Source of the DNA: an uncultured Chloroflexota bacterium
GTDB lineage: Bacteria; Chloroflexota; Dehalococcoidia; UBA3495
DNA: 18,145 nucleotides
Direction: 5' to 3'
Assembly (NCBI GenBank): GCA_913020235.1
Contig: CAJWBT010000010.1
Location: 1-18,145 of the forward strand
Both the position numbers and the translations under genes were made by a program. This document shows positions 13,932 through 18,145 of this stretch, piece by piece. The notes beneath the pieces were generated by a model. The model worked only from the letters and a program-made list of their open reading frames with translations. It had not been told where the DNA came from and did not search any database. The stretch's first letter is position 1. Each line of letters opens with the position of its first letter.

Positions 13932-15241
13932 CGGTGGCTCTCCACTCCAATGACCGGCTTCTTGGCATTCAAGAAGAGAAATCCACCCAGGACGTTCAGG
14001 GCCGCCAGGCCAAGAAACGCCTGAGTGTAGGTACCCTGCACATCGCGCAGGAACCCGGCCAAGGGCGGCGCCACTAGCAAGAGGACGTTCATCGGCACCG
14101 TCGACATACCCAGGATCTTGCCGTAAGAAGCCCGGCCGAAGTATTCGCCCCGGATGGCAGTGGTCAGGGGGTTGCGCCCCCCGAACCCCATGCCGAACAC
14201 CACCGCGAACAGGTACAGCATGGGGAGAGTAGATGCGATGACGAGCAGTACCACGGCTCCCGCCTGAATGAAAGTGAAGAAAGCAAGGGCAACCCGCTTG
14301 GGCACCCGGTCTCCGACAACGCCCCCTACCAGTTGAAACACCATCGAGACCGCAGTATACACGGCCACCACCCACGCGGTTGTCTGCACGTCGAACCCTT
14401 TGTCCTTCATGAGCAGTCCAAGGTGGGCCATGATAGCCAGGATCACCATGGAGGTAAACCCGTGCCCGAAGGATATGAGCCAGAAAGCGGGCGTCCGTAG
14501 GGCCTGGCCCGTGGTCAGGTCGGCGTCCGCCGGGCGTTCCTGTCGAGCTTCGGTGACGGATGCTTCTCGTGACACGAAGGGCGTGGGAGACACGGCCGGG
14601 GGATCGCCGTCCGGCCTCAGGTTGTACTCCGCCGGCCGGTTGCGGATGAGCCTGGAAAGGGGAAAGGCCACCAGCAGGACGAAAACACCCATTATCAAGG
14701 CGGTGGTTTGCCAGCCCAGCCGGTCGTGTTCGGGGTCTACCGCCCAGGCGATGGCTGGGACCAGCAGCAAAGCGCCGAGCCTGCCTCCCACGTTGGCCCA
14801 GCCCATGGCGGTGGCGCGGCGTCGGATGAACCAGTGGTTCAGCACCGTCATCACCGGCACCCAGCCACCCAAGCCGCCTCCCACCGACATGACCAGAAAA
14901 GCCACGTAGAACATCCATAGGCTGCGGACCTGCCAGAACAGCAAGAAACCGACGCCCAAGACCAGCATCCCGGTGAGCACCATGCGCCGGGTGCCCATCC
15001 GGTCGGCGAGGTACCCTTCCACCGGTCCCATGAGGCCGCCCTCCACCCGGCCGACGGTGAGGGCGAAGCCCAACTGGGTCCGGTTCCATCCGAAGTGGCT
15101 CTCCAGCGCCACCGTCCACACTGCCATGGCATGAAAGAGCGGCACCATGGTGATAACCATGATGAAGCCGGTGATCGCTACCAGCCACCACCCGTAAAAC
15201 ACCCCTCGTACCCGGCTGTGCATACGCGCTACCTGATCCAT
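13928..15241 (-). CDS. MFS transporter (oxalate:formate antiporter/monocarboxylate-like)
   Basis: Protein of about 437 residues with 12 predicted helices. GVFYGWWLVAITGFIMVITMVP opens helix 1, followed by WNRTQLGFALTVGRVEGGLMGPVEGYLADRMGTRRM, whose DRMGTRR is the MFS A-motif, and NHWFIRRRATAMGWANVGG. A hydrophilic loop (about RNRPAEYNLRPDG to QERPADAD) separates the halves. The YGWW opening and loop style resemble oxalate:formate and monocarboxylate transporters. The start is uncertain: ATGs at 15316, 15241 and 15223 are in frame and none has a strong Shine-Dalgarno site; 15241 is a compromise close to helix 1. It is coupled by ATGA to the second MFS gene. Two adjacent full transporters may carry related substrates or the two ends of one pathway. 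Confidence 0.88.
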   Translation of the reverse strand: MDQVARMHSRVRGVFYGWWLVAITGFIMVITMVPLFHAMAVWTVALESHFGWNRTQLGFALTVGRVEGGLMGPVEGYLADRMGTRRMVLTGMLVLGVGFLLFWQVRSLWMFYVAFLVMSVGGGLGGWVPVMTVLNHWFIRRRATAMGWANVGGRLGALLLVPAIAWAVDPEHDRLGWQTTALIMGVFVLLVAFPLSRLIRNRPAEYNLRPDGDPPAVSPTPFVSREASVTEARQERPADADLTTGQALRTPAFWLISFGHGFTSMVILAIMAHLGLLMKDKGFDVQTTAWVVAVYTAVSMVFQLVGGVVGDRVPKRVALAFFTFIQAGAVVLLVIASTLPMLYLFAVVFGMGFGGRNPLTTAIRGEYFGRASYGKILGMSTVPMNVLLLVAPPLAGFLRDVQGTYTQAFLGLAALNVLGGFLFLNAKKPVIGVESHR

Positions 15242-15589
15242 TGTCTTGAGAGTTCGCCCGGCCCTCTTCGGCCATTCCCTCGAGCTAGCGGACTGTTCGA
15301 ACCCGTGGCGCTTCATCCGGTGGGCGTGCCCGTTCCGCCCATTCTGCCTGCCGATTTAGATCGACGCTTTGCAGGCAAACCCTCAAGCCGTTTGAGGGTT
15401 TATCCCCTCGCGGGCAGGTTATGTTGCGAGTAGTGTGAAACCTGTCATAAGGCCGGCGCCGACCGTCCGACCATCTTATTCCAGTGGGGGAGGGCATACA
15501 ACGTGTTTAATCAAGCGGCAGAAAATATGAGGCAACGGCCTCGACCCTTGGAACGCCGCGCCCCGGTCCGACCAAGCATGGGAGATTTC
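15242..15589. other. Divergent intergenic region between the MFS pair and the small membrane proteins
   Basis: It contains a perfect hairpin at 15377-15401 and a CAGGTT (15415-15420)/AACCTG (15439-15444) inverted repeat. No near-consensus promoter was recognised for either direction, although both flanking genes must start here. In-frame upstream extensions of both neighbours exist but look less likely than the starts chosen. Confidence 0.35.
15377..15401. repeat. Perfect 10-bp-stem hairpin in a divergent region
   Basis: AAACCCTCAA (15377-15386) and TTGAGGGTTT (15392-15401) pair perfectly around a 5-base loop. With A/T-rich ends on both strands it could act as a weak bidirectional terminator or a leader hairpin for the MFS operon. 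Confidence 0.45.
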
Positions 15590-15805
15590 ATGTCCAAGAA
15601 GAGGTTCGGGAGTATCCTGCTCTACACCTTGGGGGCGTTCGCCCTGACAGTTTCCGCCTCTTTTGTTTTCAACTTCATGGACCACGACACCGAGTTCGCC
15701 ATTGCCGTCACCGGCTCGCTGATCGGCGGTTTTCTTGGGGCGTTGCTAGCCGCGGCGGTGATAGTGGACGTGTACTCCCCCTCCCGGGAGAGGGACGAGG
15801 AATAA
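15590..15805 (+). CDS. Small membrane protein with two transmembrane helices, unknown function
   Basis: Protein of 71 residues starting at MSKKRFGS; GGGAG at 15580-15584 sits 5 bases before this ATG, which is why it is preferred to the GTG at 15503 or the ATG at 15578. Two hydrophobic helices, about 8-28 (ILLYTLGAFALTVSASFVFNF) and 36-60 (FAIAVTGSLIGGFLGALLAAAVIV), are joined by a short acidic loop (MDHDTE). The tail SPSRERDEE is charged. The first helix follows a KKR stretch, suggesting that both ends face the cytoplasm. The family is not recognised. It is followed 24 bases later by another tiny membrane gene. Confidence 0.6.
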   Translation: MSKKRFGSILLYTLGAFALTVSASFVFNFMDHDTEFAIAVTGSLIGGFLGALLAAAVIVDVYSPSRERDEE

Positions 15806-15829
15806 TATGAACGGGAAGGGGGTCCGCCG

Positions 15830-15928
15830 ATGAGCGCGTGCAGGAGGCTCTCGATAATTGAGCTTGGGGCTGTTATCGCTAACGTTGGGTTGCTGGCTGC
15901 CGTTGCGCTGTTCATGACCTCCGTTTAG
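15830..15928 (+). CDS. 32-residue single-helix membrane peptide (hypothetical)
   Basis: A short ORF from ATG 15830 to TAG 15928 with GGAAGGGGG about 6 bases upstream. After a basic start (MSACRRLS) it has one hydrophobic helix with an acidic residue near its beginning (IIELGAVIANVGLLAAVALF). A single N-terminal positive cluster and one helix are typical of small bacterial membrane proteins. It directly follows the 71-residue protein and precedes the terminator at 16034. Random occurrence is possible at this length; the Shine-Dalgarno site and composition are the only support. Confidence 0.4.
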   Translation: MSACRRLSIIELGAVIANVGLLAAVALFMTSV

Positions 15929-16033
15929 GCGGGGCCAGTTGCCGAGGGAATAGCATACTATGTGCCACCGGCGCCCCAGAAGCCGGTGACGCCGTAGAAT
16001 CTTAAACGCCGGTACCACGAGACGAAGGGCAAA

Positions 16034-16083
16034 AAAGGTGGCTGAGTTGGCCCGCCAAAAAGCGGGCCAACCCAGCCACCTTT
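16034..16083. terminator. Strong bidirectional terminator hairpin
   Basis: Arms of 22 bases (16034-16055 and 16062-16083) pair with a single mismatch around a CAAAAA loop. AAAAAA begins the left side and TTTCTCT follows the right, so it can work in both directions. It lies between the plus-strand small genes and the end of the minus-strand lipoprotein gene. Confidence 0.8.
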
Positions 16084-16182
16084 CTCTACGCCTGCCCGTC
16101 GTGAGCGGGCCGGCCAGGCCTACGATCTTCGCCGGTTCAACCTGGAGGGCGGCTCCCGGTACGGTGTTTCAAGAGCAGCACG

Positions 16183-17082
16183 TCAGGACGGGCACGAGAA
16201 ATTATCCAGCAGCCGGTCGAACCGGAGCTGCACCACCGCGGCGTCCTCCCCGGTCAGGGTCATCCGGAACGCCGTCTGGGGCAGGGTACAAACCCAGGTG
16301 CCGATGATGCCGCCGCCCACGGCCGCGCCGCCGGAATCCAATGTTTTGAACCCGCCGAAGACGCCTTCCTCCCGGTCGACGACGATGTCGCCGTCGCTGA
16401 TGGGGTCGAAGGTTAAGTCGGGCTGGCTAGACCTGAGAATGTTGTAGGTGTCGGCCAGGAAGGTGATCGATCCGCGGCCTTCTTGGGGGCCCCAGATGAG
16501 CGCCACGCTAACGCCCCCGCTGGCGAAACTGACGGTACCCTGCTGGGCGTCGGGCTCCGGCGCGGTCCACCCGGCAGCCCGTACGTCGGCCCCCTGGTCT
16601 AGCTTGAGGATGAAGCCGTACCCTTCAACGGCGACCGGCAATTTCGGTGTGGGCGTGGGCACCGTGGTAGGAGTGGGGGCAGGCGCCGGGGTAGCTGTGG
16701 CTGCTGGAGCGGGCGTGGCGGTAGGCTCCGGCATTGCGGTGGCCGCTGGAGCCGGCGTGGCGGTAGGCTCCGGTATTGCCGTGGCCTCTGGAGCCGGCAT
16801 AGCGGTGGGTTCCGGCACTGCCGTGGCCTCTGGAGCCGGCATAGCGGTGGGTTCCGGCACTGCCGTGGCCACCGGGGCGGGCGTGGCGGTAGGCGCCGGG
16901 GTAGGAGCCGAAGTAGGAGCAGGCGCAGACGTAGGCGCCACGGTGGGAGCCGGCGCCTGGGTAGCCGCAGGCTGCTGGGGCACTGCCGTCGCCGAACCAC
17001 CTCCACATGCCGCCAACGTGAGAATTGCCAGGGTCAGAAAGACAATGACACCCAACCGGCCGATGCTTTTCTTATTCCTCAT
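16183..17082 (-). CDS. Secreted lipoprotein with Pro/Ala/Thr-rich repeat linker and unknown C-terminal domain
   Basis: Protein of 299 residues. A basic start (MRNKKS), a hydrophobic core and the lipobox LAAC (C26), followed by GGG, mark a lipoprotein exported by Sec and anchored by lipid. Residues about 30-145 are a low-complexity linker rich in Pro, Ala, Thr and Glu, made largely from 14-residue units (ATAVPEPTAMPAPE-like). Residues about 148-299 are a globular domain beginning LPVAVEGYGFILKLDQG, with GTVSFASGGVSVALIWGP and TWVCTLPQTAFRMTLTGED; C265 and C297 could form a disulfide. The family was not recognised. The ATG at 17082 is chosen because the signal peptide begins there, with AGGA 8 bases upstream; longer frames add non-protein-like residues. 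Such tail domains on long linkers usually reach across the cell envelope. Confidence 0.85.
   Translation of the reverse strand: MRNKKSIGRLGVIVFLTLAILTLAACGGGSATAVPQQPAATQAPAPTVAPTSAPAPTSAPTPAPTATPAPVATAVPEPTAMPAPEATAVPEPTAMPAPEATAIPEPTATPAPAATAMPEPTATPAPAATATPAPAPTPTTVPTPTPKLPVAVEGYGFILKLDQGADVRAAGWTAPEPDAQQGTVSFASGGVSVALIWGPQEGRGSITFLADTYNILRSSQPDLTFDPISDGDIVVDREEGVFGGFKTLDSGGAAVGGGIIGTWVCTLPQTAFRMTLTGEDAAVVQLRFDRLLDNFSCPS
16689..16898. repeat. Five tandem 42-bp repeats coding the lipoprotein linker
   Basis: Units run 16689-16730, 16731-16772, 16773-16814, 16815-16856 and 16857-16898. Units three and four differ at only two positions, suggesting recent duplication. Each unit encodes 14 residues in frame, so copy-number change alters linker length without a frameshift. 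Confidence 0.8.
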
Positions 17083-17175
17083 ACCCTCTTTCCTGGTTCC
17101 GTCATAGAGACCGAAATCCGGTGTTACCAGGCGGCGTCCCGGCCCGCCTTGACCGGACCACATACCCGCGTGTGC

Positions 17176-17215
17176 ATGGCCCCGCCCTGTTTCGTATGGC
17201 CCCGCCCTGTTTCGT
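17176..17215. repeat. Two exact tandem 20-bp repeats upstream of the lipoprotein gene
   Basis: The 20-bp unit at 17176-17195, starting ATGGCCCCGCCC, is repeated without change at 17196-17215. It lies about 95 to 135 bases upstream of the lipoprotein start. The period is close to two DNA turns, so it could be a paired regulator site; it could also be slippage. Confidence 0.7.
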
Positions 17216-17318
17216 ATTGAAAGCCGCCTCCACCTGGAGACCGCCCTCGGTCCCGGGGTCAAAGGGAACTGCTCGCCCCCCCTTCTCAAGTGGGTCCGAA
17301 GGGGAGGAGGGCAAAGCT

Positions 17319-17351
17319 CCGCGGGCCGGACGTTCCGCCTGCGGCCCGCGG
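17319..17351 (-). terminator. GC-rich hairpin after the 20-residue-repeat gene
   Basis: CCGCGGGCCG (17319-17328) pairs perfectly with CGGCCCGCGG (17342-17351) around a 13-base loop. It starts 11 bases after the stop of the minus-strand gene at 17363. Only a short AGCTTT follows, so termination is tentative. Confidence 0.4.
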
Positions 17352-17362
17352 GAAATCCAAGT

Positions 17363-18145
17363 CTACTGGCCGCCGAACAGGGCGCCGCCGAAGATGTCCA
17401 GCGCGCCGCTCTGCAAGGTGTCCGAGCCGTCGGCCACCGTCGCCGAGGCTACTGTCTCGCCGTCCACGGTCGACGTGCCGGCGACATCGGCCAAAACCTC
17501 GAAGCTGGTGAAACCGCCGGCGATGTTCTCGAAGTCGACCGCCCCGCCGCCCAGGAGGTCCGCGCCCAGGGCTTCGAGGGCTGCTTCCAGGTGGTCGGTG
17601 TCCAGGGTCCCAAGCTGGCCGCCGTCCAGGCCCGCCATCATGCCACTGACCGCTCCGGGGTCAAGGGCCCCGAGGTCGCTCGCCTCCAGGTTCTCCACCA
17701 TCGCTTCGAGCACGTCCGAGTTCAGGCCGACGATCTGGTCGCCCTCGATGGCGGTTGCCAGTCCGAATAGCTGGCCCGACTCCAGGCTGCCCATCTGTCC
17801 GGCGGTCAGGGTGCCGGCGGCGGTGAACGCTTGGTCGCCGCCCAAGCCGGCCATGTGGTCCTGGTCGAAGTTGCCGAACACCTGGGCCACCTGGTCGCCG
17901 CCCAGGCCTCTGATATGGGAATCGTCCATGGCGCCGAGCATCCCGGCTAGCTGGCCCCCTTCCAGGCCCAGCGCGGAATCCAGCCCCATGGTGTCGAACA
18001 TGCCGAAGGCGCTGTCCGGGTCCATGAACCCGAAGTGCTCCCCGCTCATGCCCGCCGCCGCATCGAATACCTGGTTGGGGTCGAACCCGCCGATCTGGGA
18101 ATCGTCCATCGCCCCGAATATGCCGGCGAGCTGCTCGCCGCCCAT
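17363..18145 (-). CDS. Acidic 20-residue tandem-repeat protein, unknown function (probably 5'-partial)
   Basis: The visible 260 residues begin at a Met encoded by the last three bases of the window. This Met falls at the place of the last (Leu-like) residue of a repeat, so the gene almost certainly continues outside. Residues 2-201 are ten uninterrupted 20-residue repeats with a pattern of acidic/Gly x x Gln-hydrophobic ... hydrophobic x Gly-Leu; the best examples begin EGGQLAGMLGAMDD and GGDQVAQVFGNFDQ. The C-terminal 59 residues (AVDFENIAGGF... to FGGALFGGQ) are Gly/Thr/Val-rich. The protein has no Lys, Cys, Trp or Tyr and only one Arg (R79), giving an extremely acidic composition usual for secreted or surface proteins. 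The regular hydrophobic spacing suggests a helical solenoid. The family was not recognised. Confidence 0.75.
   Translation of the reverse strand: MGGEQLAGIFGAMDDSQIGGFDPNQVFDAAAGMSGEHFGFMDPDSAFGMFDTMGLDSALGLEGGQLAGMLGAMDDSHIRGLGGDQVAQVFGNFDQDHMAGLGGDQAFTAAGTLTAGQMGSLESGQLFGLATAIEGDQIVGLNSDVLEAMVENLEASDLGALDPGAVSGMMAGLDGGQLGTLDTDHLEAALEALGADLLGGGAVDFENIAGGFTSFEVLADVAGTSTVDGETVASATVADGSDTLQSGALDIFGGALFGGQ

Noticed and set aside
13932..15275. Upstream extension of the second MFS frame to 870 residues
   Set aside because: It is the shadow of the first MFS gene in another frame; the ATGA overlap at 13928-13931 marks the true start.

Overview
The window is GC-rich (about 60% or more by eye) bacterial DNA. 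It has strong Shine-Dalgarno sites, several GTG and TTG starts, a Pro/Ala/Thr-rich lipoprotein, and a catabolic gene set of CaiB/BaiF CoA-transferases, SDRs, a DUF35/thiolase pair and a 2-hydroxyacyl-CoA-lyase-like TPP enzyme. From memory this mix resembles Chloroflexota (Dehalococcoidia/SAR202-like), but nothing in the window proves the taxonomy. No rRNA, tRNA, CRISPR array or intact transposase was found.

Layout. (1) 1-7488 is a CoA-thioester catabolic locus. A TPP-dependent lyase/decarboxylase on the minus strand (cut by the window edge) diverges from a six-gene plus-strand run: SDR, DUF35 zinc-ribbon/OB protein, thiolase-fold protein, small HAD protein and two CaiB/BaiF CoA-transferases. 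A plausible joint role is to activate a carboxylic acid as its CoA thioester, oxidise a hydroxyl group and cleave a C-C bond; the substrate is unknown. (2) 7761-9549 is a two-gene minus-strand operon: a membrane-anchored SAM methyltransferase followed by a TetR regulator. It is read from a near-consensus promoter that overlaps an inverted repeat, a possible operator. (3) 9647-10932 holds a tiny KOW-domain protein, a 130-bp nested palindromic element and a CopD-like membrane protein. (4) 11025-15241 is a minus-strand group: two MFS transporters with overlapping stop and start, an AhpD-like gene, a second nested palindromic element and a second SDR. (5) 15590-18145 has two tiny membrane proteins, a strong bidirectional terminator, a lipoprotein with a repeat-rich linker, and an acidic protein built from ten 20-residue repeats that probably runs off the window.

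The most notable observation is the AhpD/carboxymuconolactone decarboxylase-family gene at 12092-12490. Its frame is broken only by one TGA, exactly where the second Cys of the catalytic CxxC motif belongs. The rest of the domain continues in frame for 49 residues, and a small hairpin fitting the bacterial SECIS description follows the TGA. This is best read as a selenoprotein that ordinary annotation would truncate. Second, two intergenic elements (9961-10090 and 11874-12019) share a 32-bp core with one mismatch, but each is enclosed by a different, perfect 16-17 bp inverted repeat.
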